Positions 16,920 to 23,804 of a DNA stretch of 64,000 nt are shown piece after piece. A program made the translations under genes and the position numbers. Numbering within the stretch: the stretch's first letter is position 1; every line of letters starts with the position of its first letter. Source of the DNA: Candidatus Hermodarchaeota archaeon (GTDB lineage: Archaea > Asgardarchaeota > Hermodarchaeia > Hermodarchaeales > Hermodarchaeaceae); assembly GCA_016839805.1 (NCBI GenBank), contig JAEOTO010000003.1, positions 1 to 64,000 of the forward strand, in the 5' to 3' direction. Under the pieces are notes generated by a model that worked only from the letters and a program-made list of their open reading frames with translations, was not told where the DNA came from and did no database searches.

Positions 16920-17645
16920 TCATTGGGCTGCCTCAAAAAGGGCTTGAACTAACTTCGCATCTAGTTTAACGAATTTCTTGTCAGTTGTCATGACTTTTGC
17001 AGCAACAAAAGCTTCTGCTTGTATGGATGTATCAACTGTTTCTTTGTAGATTCGAATGGCCAGTTTTAAGGCGTCGTCAACAGTCAATGTTGGACTGTAT
17101 TCACGCTCTAACAGGGTATTCATTTGATCAGATCTAATACCAATCGCAAAAGCCTTGTAACTCCAAAAGGCTCCGATAGGGGTAGTCATATAGAGTTGGG
17201 GATTTGAATCCACGCCGACGAGTAGCATGGAAACTCCGTACGGTCGCGTTCCCCCTTGCTGTGTATAAGATTGAATATGGTCACTAATTTTCTTACTGAG
17301 AAGCTTGACCGGAATTGGCTCACCAAAGGTAAGTTGATGGATTTGGGCTAGCTCCCGAGCGTTGTGAACAAGAATCCGTGCATCCCCGGATAGTCCAGAA
17401 ATCGCGGTACCAATTGAATCATCAATTTGAAAGATTTTGTCATTATGATAAGGTTCTTGAAGAGTATGTTTCCGAAGCGCGGCAGTCAAGATAACTCCAT
17501 TGGAGGCCCGGATTCCAATAACCGGAGTTCCCTTTCGAACCGCTTCAAAGGCGTATTCAACCTGGAATAGGCGTCCATCAGGACTAAATGTCGTCAGGGC
17601 AATATCGTAACTCTGTGCTTTGTCAAACAACGAGGGTTCCTCCAT
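16920..17645 (-). CDS. psmA: 20S proteasome alpha subunit
   Basis: 241 residues from ATG 17645; the upstream TTG is less likely. The N-terminal gate region shows YDIALTTFSPDGRLFQVEYA, the signature of alpha subunits, with the YD motif that seals the gate. GGTRPYGVSMLLVGVD is the conserved central block. There is no N-terminal catalytic threonine, as expected for alpha. Seven copies form the outer rings and dock ATPases such as PAN. The gene leads the exosome operon. A TATA-like box (17728-17735) and an inverted repeat lie in the leader. Confidence 0.96.
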   Translation of the reverse strand: MEEPSLFDKAQSYDIALTTFSPDGRLFQVEYAFEAVRKGTPVIGIRASNGVILTAALRKHTLQEPYHNDKIFQIDDSIGTAISGLSGDARILVHNARELAQIHQLTFGEPIPVKLLSKKISDHIQSYTQQGGTRPYGVSMLLVGVDSNPQLYMTTPIGAFWSYKAFAIGIRSDQMNTLLEREYSPTLTVDDALKLAIRIYKETVDTSIQAEAFVAAKVMTTDKKFVKLDAKLVQALFEAAQ

Positions 17646-17673
17646 CAACGGCTAATAAGAAGGAAGTGAGTGT

Positions 17674-17735
17674 TAGCCCTCTGAGGTTCATGTTATTTCG
17701 TATTGGTTTGCCGATTAGGGCTAGCGCCTTTAAAA
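17674..17735 (-). promoter_or_regulatory. psmA promoter and leader with inverted repeat
   Basis: TTTTAAAG at 17728-17735 is a TATA-like element 83 nt upstream of psmA. TAGCCCT (17674-17680) and AGGGCTA (17717-17723) form a 7-bp inverted repeat that would lie around the start and leader of the transcript. It could fold as a hairpin or bind a regulator; no function is demonstrated. Confidence 0.4.
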
Positions 17736-17781
17736 TCTTGTTATTGAAAGACACCCATTACTGAGGGGATTCGGGTGACAT

Positions 17782-18162
17782 CTAACTCTGAGATACGTGT
17801 ATGTAGTAGATGACACCAATGCATAAGAGACCGGTTAAAAGTGCAGCAAGCCATCCAAAGCCAATAAAGCCAATGACTATGATGATTATCCAGAGGATGA
17901 CCACTTCAAACCAGCCAGCCGTTTCTCCATACCATTCGCGAAGATTTCCGAAAAAGACGATTAAGCCAATATACATTAAGGTTAGAAGTAGAATGGCCAA
18001 CACTCCTGTTACTACAGGTCCAAGGAGATCGAGAAAGGGTCCAACTGATCCAAAGCGCGTTGCCATAAGTGCAATTAGAATACTAAAGAAGATGATAGCA
18101 ATGATGCTGATGAGCATCGTCCGCTGCATAAATTGCTTATCACGAGATTTATCCTTAGACAT
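17782..18162 (-). CDS. Small membrane protein, unknown function
   Basis: 126 residues from ATG 18162; the frame extends to 18207 without ATG. I do not recognise the family. The first ~17 residues are charged (SKDKSRDKQFMQR). Four hydrophobic segments follow: IISIIAIIFFSILIALMA-like at ~18-37, VVTGVLAILLLTLMYIGLIVFF at ~52-75, VVILWIIIIVIGFIGFGWLA at ~90-110 and LLTGLLCIGVIYYI at the end. It is flanked by the proteasome alpha gene and a divergent JAMM protease gene, so a link to protein turnover is possible but purely positional. Confidence 0.7.
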   Translation of the reverse strand: MSKDKSRDKQFMQRTMLISIIAIIFFSILIALMATRFGSVGPFLDLLGPVVTGVLAILLLTLMYIGLIVFFGNLREWYGETAGWFEVVILWIIIIVIGFIGFGWLAALLTGLLCIGVIYYIHVSQS

Positions 18163-18218
18163 TGCCAATCGCAGCCTCAGTGTCGGGCTTAGAATGCGAA
18201 GACTCAAAAGGTGAGATG

Positions 18219-18226
18219 CTTTTAAG
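18219..18226 (+). promoter_or_regulatory. TATA box of the JAMM gene, leaderless start
   Basis: CTTTTAAG is centred 25-26 nt before the ATG at 18248, so transcription should begin at the start codon. The box is nearly palindromic and could also serve the divergent membrane-protein gene. Confidence 0.55.
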
Positions 18227-18247
18227 TCTTTGGCTGTGGAATGCTGA

Positions 18248-18694
18248 ATGGCGATTCCCCGTATCGCTCAAATTCAATTAACGTCCTCGCATCGACGTCA
18301 ATTATATGGAATTCGCCGTCGTGCGCTTCCCCATGAAGGCTGTGCATTACTTCTTGGAAGATATATCGAAAAGGGGTTAATTGCTCGAGTAGTCCGGATT
18401 GCAGAGGCAGAAAATATCGCCAGGTCTATCTCTTCTTTTGAAATTGATCCCGAACACCAATATTGCATACTCATGGCTGCAGCAAAAGAGGGATTAGAGC
18501 AAGTGGGTATTTACCATTCTCATCCTGCCCCACCAACTCCGTCGGCTAGTGACCTTGAGTTCATGGAATTCAATCCCTGTGTCTGGGTTATTGATGGAAT
18601 TCAGAAAGAACGGTTTCGAATGAAAGCCTATCAATTATGGCAAGGGTTTCTCAAATCAGTGGGAATCCAATCTATATCATCTAAAGGTAGATGA
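18248..18694 (+). CDS. JAMM/MPN+ zinc metalloprotease
   Basis: 148 residues, a bare JAB1/MPN domain. The JAMM active site is complete: the glutamate in HEGCALLLG near residue 30, then YHSHPAPPTPSASDLEF, which supplies the two zinc histidines, the serine and the zinc aspartate. Such enzymes cleave isopeptide bonds of ubiquitin-like proteins (Rpn11, AMSH, archaeal HvJAMM1) or process ubiquitin-like precursors. Its position next to proteasome alpha is suggestive of deconjugation before degradation. No ubiquitin, E1, E2 or SAMP gene lies in the window. The start is ATG with a well-placed TATA box for a leaderless transcript. The gene ends just before a structured RNA candidate. Confidence 0.9.
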   Translation: MAIPRIAQIQLTSSHRRQLYGIRRRALPHEGCALLLGRYIEKGLIARVVRIAEAENIARSISSFEIDPEHQYCILMAAAKEGLEQVGIYHSHPAPPTPSASDLEFMEFNPCVWVIDGIQKERFRMKAYQLWQGFLKSVGIQSISSKGR

Positions 18695-18700
18695 GAAAAG

Positions 18701-18811
18701 GTGGGGGCTCTCGGCTCGTCGCGAGATCGTCATAGCACAAGGCTCAGTATGGAGCGGCGGGGCTTCACTGAACCCCGATAACCATGACGAAGGCGTGAGT
18801 TTTATTTCTTT
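18701..18811 (+). ncRNA. Candidate structured RNA, family unknown
   Basis: A GC-rich island of about 100 nt lies in AT-rich surroundings between the JAMM and Pop5 genes. On the plus strand it folds as a hairpin TCTCG/CGAGA (18709-18713 with 18722-18726). This is followed by a three-way junction closed by TCGTCAT/ATGACGA (18727-18733 with 18784-18790). Inside are two hairpins, GCTC/GAGC (18742-18745 with 18752-18755) and GGGG/CCCC (18759-18762 with 18773-18776). A T-rich run at 18799-18811 would serve as terminator. A TATA-like TCTATAT sequence lies near 18671. I could not match it to tRNA, SRP RNA, RNase P RNA, C/D or H/ACA guides or a riboswitch. The strand is inferred from the position of the T-rich run. 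Confidence 0.45.
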
Positions 18812-18869
18812 TGGCACATGTCCTCATCGAATAAGATCGTATTTTTGATAGAAGCCCTGGGTATGAATC

Positions 18870-19226
18870 CTATCGGTGTTTGCGGGGATGTATCACCATA
18901 TGTGGATCAAGGTCGGGAAGTAAGGTGACAGCTTTTCGAATCGTACCACTAATGCCAACTACCTGGAAGACTATGGGAATTGAATTGATACTTCGAATAG
19001 TTGCAAGTGCTGCACGGAGAGGACTAACCTGATCATGTTGGCATCGGAAAATTGCAGTCTGGGAATCAGGATGGTAAGCGATTAACCAAAATCCAATTCG
19101 GCTAACCCCGAGCTCACCATATAACTCTTGAAGCTGTTGCCAGATAGTATTTCGGAGGGCAGATTCCGTTGGAAGTTCATCCTTTGAATGCAACTGAACT
19201 GCTAAGTATCGTCGACGTGTTCGCAT
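18870..19226 (-). CDS. rnp2: RNase P protein Pop5 (Rnp2)
   Basis: 118 residues. The N-terminal RRRYLAVQLHSKDELPTESAL is the typical Pop5 start (RYL-x-V). LYGELGVSRIGFWLIAYHPDSQTAIFRCQHDQV gives the RNP-like core when read in shorter pieces: GELGVSRIGFWL and TAIFRCQHD. VVGISGTIRKA is the conserved C-terminal helix start. With Rpp30 it forms a heterotetramer that activates the catalytic RNase P RNA in tRNA 5' processing. The gene follows Rpp30 by only 2 nt. Confidence 0.94.
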   Translation of the reverse strand: MRTRRRYLAVQLHSKDELPTESALRNTIWQQLQELYGELGVSRIGFWLIAYHPDSQTAIFRCQHDQVSPLRAALATIRSINSIPIVFQVVGISGTIRKAVTLLPDLDPHMVIHPRKHR

Positions 19227-19228
19227 CT

Positions 19229-19915
19229 TCAGAATTTCCTCCTAGCTTGTCGTGTGGGATTCTTGCCGGCAAGGTTTCTAGTTTTGGAAAGCAAAGCTAA
19301 GGGATTGTTAATTATTGCCGTTTTTGCGAGATTCTCTGGAATATTAATGAGGTAACCAATTGCTGCCAGATCTCGTGGAGCACGTAGTTCCCATTTGTTA
19401 GTTGCACCACTTGTCAGAATTAGTGAACATTTGGCTCGGACCAAATGATCCATTGCACTAGTCATAGCGCGTATTAGTTTGGAACGAGGGGGTCCATGAA
19501 ATGTAAGAAGCCCGTTAAGGCACACTTCAATAGGTTTCTTATGGGCAGCCATTGTGCGGGCTATTTGTGAATCAATGACTGTGAAATCTTCCATATCACG
19601 AATCATTATCATATCAACCATTGGAACTTCAGCAGTGGCTAACCAGATGGGTTTTGTCCGACTATGAATTACAAGTATCTCGGTTTGCCGGCGGTTTTTT
19701 CCAATATACTGTTTTAACCGGGCTGTAGAGCGCGGAGTCAAGGTCTGCCGTTGAATTAGTTTTAGTGGGCTATCAATAAGGTCTTGAGTTAAAGGAGTAG
19801 AAGAGTCCAGGGCAAGTCCACCAAATGTGAGATCCTGAGCCATCGCGACAAGGCTTTCTAGCTTCTTGTCGTTGTCTCGGGGATTGAATCGAACATGAAG
19901 ATCAAAGGTTCGCAT
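19229..19915 (-). CDS. rnp3: RNase P protein Rpp30 (Rnp3)
   Basis: 228 residues that fit one TIM-barrel Rpp30 domain. Motifs are FDLHVRFNPRDNDKKLESLV at the start, GGLALDSS, RQTEILVIHSR, VDMIMI, then the LILTSGATNKWELRAPRDL block, which corresponds to the conserved S-G-A-x2-x-W/x-R-x-P region. It is the partner of Pop5 in archaeal RNase P. It lies 12 nt after the COG1325 gene, so eL15, COG1325, Rpp30 and Pop5 form one transcript, as in most archaea. Confidence 0.94.
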   Translation of the reverse strand: MRTFDLHVRFNPRDNDKKLESLVAMAQDLTFGGLALDSSTPLTQDLIDSPLKLIQRQTLTPRSTARLKQYIGKNRRQTEILVIHSRTKPIWLATAEVPMVDMIMIRDMEDFTVIDSQIARTMAAHKKPIEVCLNGLLTFHGPPRSKLIRAMTSAMDHLVRAKCSLILTSGATNKWELRAPRDLAAIGYLINIPENLAKTAIINNPLALLSKTRNLAGKNPTRQARRKF

Positions 19916-19927
19916 TCTTTTCCTTCC

Positions 19928-20386
19928 CTAAATGAGATTGAACTTTTGACATTGTTTTTGTAGTTCACTGAGTTGGGGTTTCCTACCCGAGAACCGAACC
20001 ACTAAGCGAAGAGAATCGCCTCGATTAACTAAGCGCAGTTGTCCCTGATAAGATTCCTGTTTGTCAAATCGCAGAAAAAGTTGTCCCTTTTGATCAACTC
20101 GGTTTTCAAAGGTTAAAGCAAGTTTTGCTCGTTCTTCAGGCGGAAGACGTTGTCCAATCGAGTACAAGGCCTCTTTAACTGCTGTTCGCTGAGTTAATCG
20201 TGTTTCAATGTGGATTATCGGGTTATGGTAATATCCTCTCAGTTTTTTTTGTTTAAATGAGAGTGAGTCACGTATCTGTTGAGGGAAAAGCTTTTCGACA
20301 GCAGTTTTAACTTTCATTTCATCTTCTGTAGCTTGCACTAGTGCGTGGACAGTGATGCTGGACGGCTCCCGTTCCATTGTGGACAC
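19928..20386 (-). CDS. COG1325-type RNA-binding protein (predicted exosome-associated)
   Basis: 152 residues. The sequence SSITVHALVQATEDEMKVKTA and RGYYHNPIIHIETRLTQR match the short archaeal COG1325 family, related in fold to uL5-like RNA-binding domains. It is found beside Rpp30/Pop5 and eL15 in many archaea and was predicted from context to act with the exosome. The C-terminal part is basic (VVRFSGRKPQLSELQKQC). Biochemical function is not established. It sits between eL15 and Rpp30 with spacings of 35 and 12 nt. Confidence 0.85.
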   Translation of the reverse strand: MSTMEREPSSITVHALVQATEDEMKVKTAVEKLFPQQIRDSLSFKQKKLRGYYHNPIIHIETRLTQRTAVKEALYSIGQRLPPEERAKLALTFENRVDQKGQLFLRFDKQESYQGQLRLVNRGDSLRLVVRFSGRKPQLSELQKQCQKFNLI

Positions 20387-20421
20387 AGGCTCGTCACATC
20401 CTCCTAATAATTTTGGGGCGT

Positions 20422-20997
20422 TTATTTGCCACGCCGACCATACTTTCTGATACTTGGGCGAAGTTTCTCTGCTCCAGTGCCACGATGCCGCAGACCTCGT
20501 GATGTTTTTCCTGATGGAGTTAAACCACGGAAGACTCGACCCTTCTGAGTAGAATCACAAATCCAGTTAATCCGTTGATCAGCTTGAATAGCAGGATGAG
20601 CCGGATCAACAAGAATAATTTCGTACCAGAGATTTTTCCCGTCCTCAGCGATATAGTACGACCCAAGAACTCGGAGATTGGGATACTTGCGTGAAGTACG
20701 TTCCTCAGCAATCCATTGACGGCTACGACTGGGTGTTATTTTGACTGTTCCCATTTTCTTTGGTTTTCGACCCATTGTTGGTCGTGGTTTGCGACGGGAA
20801 CCGCGAGTCACTCGTTGGCGTACTACAATAAAACCTTGTTTAGCCCTATAGCCAATTTGTCGAGCGCGATCTATGCGAGTGGGGCGATTTATGCGATGAG
20901 TTGCAGGTTCTTTCCGCCACTCGATGAGCCGCGAACGAATCAAGGCTTTCAACTCTTTATCATGGCTAGCATAGAGCTCGCCAATATGTTTGTACAT
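20422..20997 (-). CDS. rpl15e: Large ribosomal subunit protein eL15
   Basis: 191 residues, the usual length. YKHIGELYASHD at the N-terminus, RPTRIDRARQIGYRAKQGF, the VTRGSRRKPRPTMGRKPKK block and NLRVLGSYYIAEDGKNLWYE are all family signatures. The C-terminus has TSRGLRHRGTGAEKLRPS. It binds 23S rRNA and is shared by archaea and eukaryotes. It is the first gene of the eL15-COG1325-Rpp30-Pop5 transcript. Confidence 0.97.
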   Translation of the reverse strand: MYKHIGELYASHDKELKALIRSRLIEWRKEPATHRINRPTRIDRARQIGYRAKQGFIVVRQRVTRGSRRKPRPTMGRKPKKMGTVKITPSRSRQWIAEERTSRKYPNLRVLGSYYIAEDGKNLWYEIILVDPAHPAIQADQRINWICDSTQKGRVFRGLTPSGKTSRGLRHRGTGAEKLRPSIRKYGRRGK

Positions 20998-21061
20998 TGA
21001 TGTAGACGCCTCCGCGTGTAAGGGATAGCGAACCGCTATTGCATATAAAATTGTTATGCTG

Positions 21062-21994
21062 CTACTTGAGAAGAGCTATCAGCTTCTCAGCGATGACCAT
21101 AGAATTTGCCCGGGATGCTTCACTGGTTTGTGCACCAACATGAGGAGTAGACACCACATTAGGCAGGGCTATAAGTTTCTTAAGATGCGCATTCTCAAAG
21201 GGAGGTTCTTCGGAGAAAACATCAAGCCCTGCTCCCCCAAGATGCCCATCGACAAGGCCTTGGTAAAGAGCCTTCTCATCAACAACCCCACCTCTCGCCG
21301 TATTAATCAGAATTGCACCCTTTGGCAAAGCATTAATTTCATTAGTTCCGATAAGTCCCCGCGTTTTGGGAGTTAAGGGTACATGCACTGTAAACACATC
21401 AGACATTGTAACAAGCTCATCCGAAGGTAGATATTTTACACCTAATTGTTTCATTACATCGATTCGTTCGGGAAGAATATCAAAAGCATAAACGGACATT
21501 TCAAATGCCAAAGCACGTTTCGCAACTTCTTCGCCGATGAACCCAAATCCCCATATTCCTAATCGTCGTCCACGAAGTTCGCCACCTTTGCTGGCTTTTT
21601 TCAACCACTCACCCTGCCGCATACCCTGATCACCAAAGGCAACACGACGTAGTACACTCAAAGTTAACGCAAAAACCAACTCAGCAACTGAAACCGAGGG
21701 CCCCTCAGGGGAATTAATGACTTGGATCCCTTTCTCTAAAGCAAAGCCTCGGTCAACATTATCCAAGCCCACACCCGCCCGAGCAATTACCTTAAGAGAG
21801 CTTCCTGCAGTAATCACTTCTTGTGTGACTGTTGTGCGACCTCGGACAATTATTACATCAAACTCGCCAATTGACTCAATCAATTCTTCAGGAGCAATGT
21901 CGGTTCGAAGCACGAGGTCGAAGCCTTCGTTCTGGAGTTGTTCTATTGCATCCTCATGGATGGGATCAGCCACCAATATACGACCCTTAGCCAT
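21062..21994 (-). CDS. serA: D-isomer-specific 2-hydroxyacid dehydrogenase, 3-phosphoglycerate dehydrogenase-like
   Basis: 310 residues from ATG 21994, which has GGTGA 5 nt upstream; the longer frame to 22075 lacks a ribosome site. NAD-binding motif GIWGFGFIGEEVAKRA, catalytic arginine in NTARGGVVDEKAL, glutamate in DVFSEEPP and histidine in TPHVGAQT are in the right order. RAGVGLDNVD is typical of SerA. It lacks the C-terminal ACT domain, so it is the short form. It probably oxidises 3-phosphoglycerate in serine synthesis, but other 2-hydroxyacids are possible. It is divergent from the YchF-like gene. Confidence 0.88.
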   Translation of the reverse strand: MAKGRILVADPIHEDAIEQLQNEGFDLVLRTDIAPEELIESIGEFDVIIVRGRTTVTQEVITAGSSLKVIARAGVGLDNVDRGFALEKGIQVINSPEGPSVSVAELVFALTLSVLRRVAFGDQGMRQGEWLKKASKGGELRGRRLGIWGFGFIGEEVAKRALAFEMSVYAFDILPERIDVMKQLGVKYLPSDELVTMSDVFTVHVPLTPKTRGLIGTNEINALPKGAILINTARGGVVDEKALYQGLVDGHLGGAGLDVFSEEPPFENAHLKKLIALPNVVSTPHVGAQTSEASRANSMVIAEKLIALLK

Positions 21995-22123
21995 CTTTTT
22001 CACCAAATCTATTACATGGAAATAGCGCCTTACTGAAAGAAAGTAAGGAATGTTATCTCCCAATGCAGCAACCACTTTGATTTATTTGTTATCGTTATTA
22101 TTAGTGCGTGAGGATAGAATATC

Positions 22124-23332
22124 TTGCTGATTGGAATTGTCGGAAAACCCTCATCCGGTAAAAGCACTTTTCTCAACGCAGCATGCCGTACTGCAGCCAA
22201 AGTGGGAGCATACCCTTTCACAACAATTGACCCAAATCCCGGAACTGCATACGTTAAGATTGATTGTTTATGCCAAGAATTTGAGCTTACATGCAATCCT
22301 AAAAATTCCATTTGTCGAGAGGGAATTCGGTTAATTCCGGTTGACATGCTTGATGTCGCAGGTCTTGTTCCCGATGCCCATCTAGGAAGAGGTAGGGGAA
22401 ACCAGTTCCTGGATGACCTTCGACGGGCTGACGCATTCATTCATGTTGTGGATGCTTCCGGGTCCCTCGATGCTGAGGGTCGGGAAGTGGAACCTGGCTC
22501 TTGGGACCCTAGACAAGATGTTGAATTCCTGGAAAGAGAAATTAACATGTGGCTTGTCCAAATTCTACAACGCGATTGGCGTCGACTTTCTCGAAGAGCT
22601 GAAACGGAAAAACTCAAAATCAGTGCCTTATTAGGAGAAAAACTCTCAGGGTTACAAATTACTGAACCAACCATAAAAACCGCAATTCGCGATGCTGAAC
22701 TCAAAACTGATAAACCGACAGCGTGGAGCGATGAAGCTCTCGAACGTTTTGTCCAAAAAATACGAAAGCGTGCAAAACCGATGGTGATTGCTGCTAACAA
22801 GATTGATCGCCTGCAGGCATCAAATCATTTGGAAGCCCTTCGCCAATTAACCGACGAGGTTGTCATTCCTTGTAGTGCTGTTGGAGAATTTGCACTTCGC
22901 AATTTGAGTGAAAAGGGTATAATCAGTTACCAACCGGGAGCATCTAAATTTACAATCTTACAGCCAGATGCATTAGGTGAAACTGAACAAAACCAGTTAC
23001 GGCGATTACAGGATGAAATCTTGGATAAATATGGATCAACAGGTGTACAACAAGTGCTGAATACAATCGTCTTTGATATTCTTCAGCTCATCCCTGTTTA
23101 CCCTGTTGAGGATGCAGGAAAACTTACTGACCATGATGGAAACATTCTGCCTGATGTCTATCTTGTACCACAAGGAACCACCGCTCGCCAACTCGCTTAT
23201 AAAATCCATACCGATCTGGGTGAAACCTTCATCCACGCGCTTGATGCCAGAACGAAGAAGCGTTTGGCTGAAAATTATGAACTTAAGGCCAATGATGTGA
23301 TTCGAATCGTCGCAGCTGGTGCAACCCATTAG
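22124..23332 (+). CDS. ychF: YchF/Obg-family GTPase (archaeal type)
   Basis: 402 residues from TTG 22124. The G1 loop is GKPSSGKST, the G3 motif is DVAGLVPDAHLGRGRGNQFL, the G4 motif is AANKID and G5 is PCSAVGE. The C-terminus is a TGS-type domain (LPDVYLVPQGTTARQLAYKI and ALDARTKKRLAENYEL). This long insertion between G3 and G4 is typical of the archaeal YchF group, also called OLA1-like. These P-loop NTPases bind ribosomes or RNA; whether ATP or GTP is preferred cannot be judged here. GAGG lies 10 nt before the TTG. It ends 3 bp from the convergent gene that follows. Confidence 0.9.
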   Translation: MLIGIVGKPSSGKSTFLNAACRTAAKVGAYPFTTIDPNPGTAYVKIDCLCQEFELTCNPKNSICREGIRLIPVDMLDVAGLVPDAHLGRGRGNQFLDDLRRADAFIHVVDASGSLDAEGREVEPGSWDPRQDVEFLEREINMWLVQILQRDWRRLSRRAETEKLKISALLGEKLSGLQITEPTIKTAIRDAELKTDKPTAWSDEALERFVQKIRKRAKPMVIAANKIDRLQASNHLEALRQLTDEVVIPCSAVGEFALRNLSEKGIISYQPGASKFTILQPDALGETEQNQLRRLQDEILDKYGSTGVQQVLNTIVFDILQLIPVYPVEDAGKLTDHDGNILPDVYLVPQGTTARQLAYKIHTDLGETFIHALDARTKKRLAENYELKANDVIRIVAAGATH

Positions 23333-23335
23333 TCG

Positions 23336-23776
23336 TTAGTCCTCTCGCTCATAATGACCCCAAGACTTCTTCGAACCAAAACTTCTAACTCCCTTGGTAC
23401 GGAGTTGTTTTCGGATCTCACGAGCGTGTACTTCTGAGATTTCACCACGTTTTTCTAAAAACTCAATGACCTCTAAAGCTTCTTCTTCAGTTGTACAACG
23501 TCGGAGAAAATCTACTACATCAGGTGAGTACCCGGTATAAGGAGTTTTACTTGTTGAAATTGGTTGACGAGTTCTTTCAGTCTCTTCCCAGCGAACGCCG
23601 TCAATCCGGACATCCGTTTCTGAACGTTTCATTTCAGATGCTAAATGAGGAAGATGTTCTAGAACCTTTTCAGTTAAATCGGCAGTTTCAGATTCAACCG
23701 AATCATTAACTTCCCTTTCCATTTCAGGAGGCCCCCCATTTGAGTTCTTTTTTCCTTTTTTTCGCTTCGGGGTCAT
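23336..23776 (-). CDS. Conserved archaeal protein, probably DUF2095
   Basis: 146 residues. The first ~60 are charged and low in complexity (PKRKKGKKNSNGG). The C-terminal ~65 contain the conserved part: GYSPDVVDFLRRCTTEEEAL, EVIEFLEKRGEISE and LRTKGVRSFGSKKSWGHYE. I associate this with an uncharacterised archaeal family, DUF2095, with moderate confidence. The helical layout is reminiscent of RecX-like three-helix modules, but no function is known. It is convergent with the YchF gene and lies 28 nt downstream of the radical SAM gene. Confidence 0.75.
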   Translation of the reverse strand: MTPKRKKGKKNSNGGPPEMEREVNDSVESETADLTEKVLEHLPHLASEMKRSETDVRIDGVRWEETERTRQPISTSKTPYTGYSPDVVDFLRRCTTEEEALEVIEFLEKRGEISEVHAREIRKQLRTKGVRSFGSKKSWGHYERED

Positions 23777-23804
23777 AAGTTCGGCTCCTGTAAAGGGATA
23801 TTAA

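Noticed and set aside
17205-17222. Plus-strand TTTGAATCC resembling a tRNA T-loop
   Set aside because: It lies inside psmA and has no acceptor, D or anticodon stems around it.
18701-18811. Structured RNA as a box C/D or H/ACA guide
   Set aside because: No pair of C and D boxes with correct order, and no ACA at the 3' end after a kink-turn hairpin.
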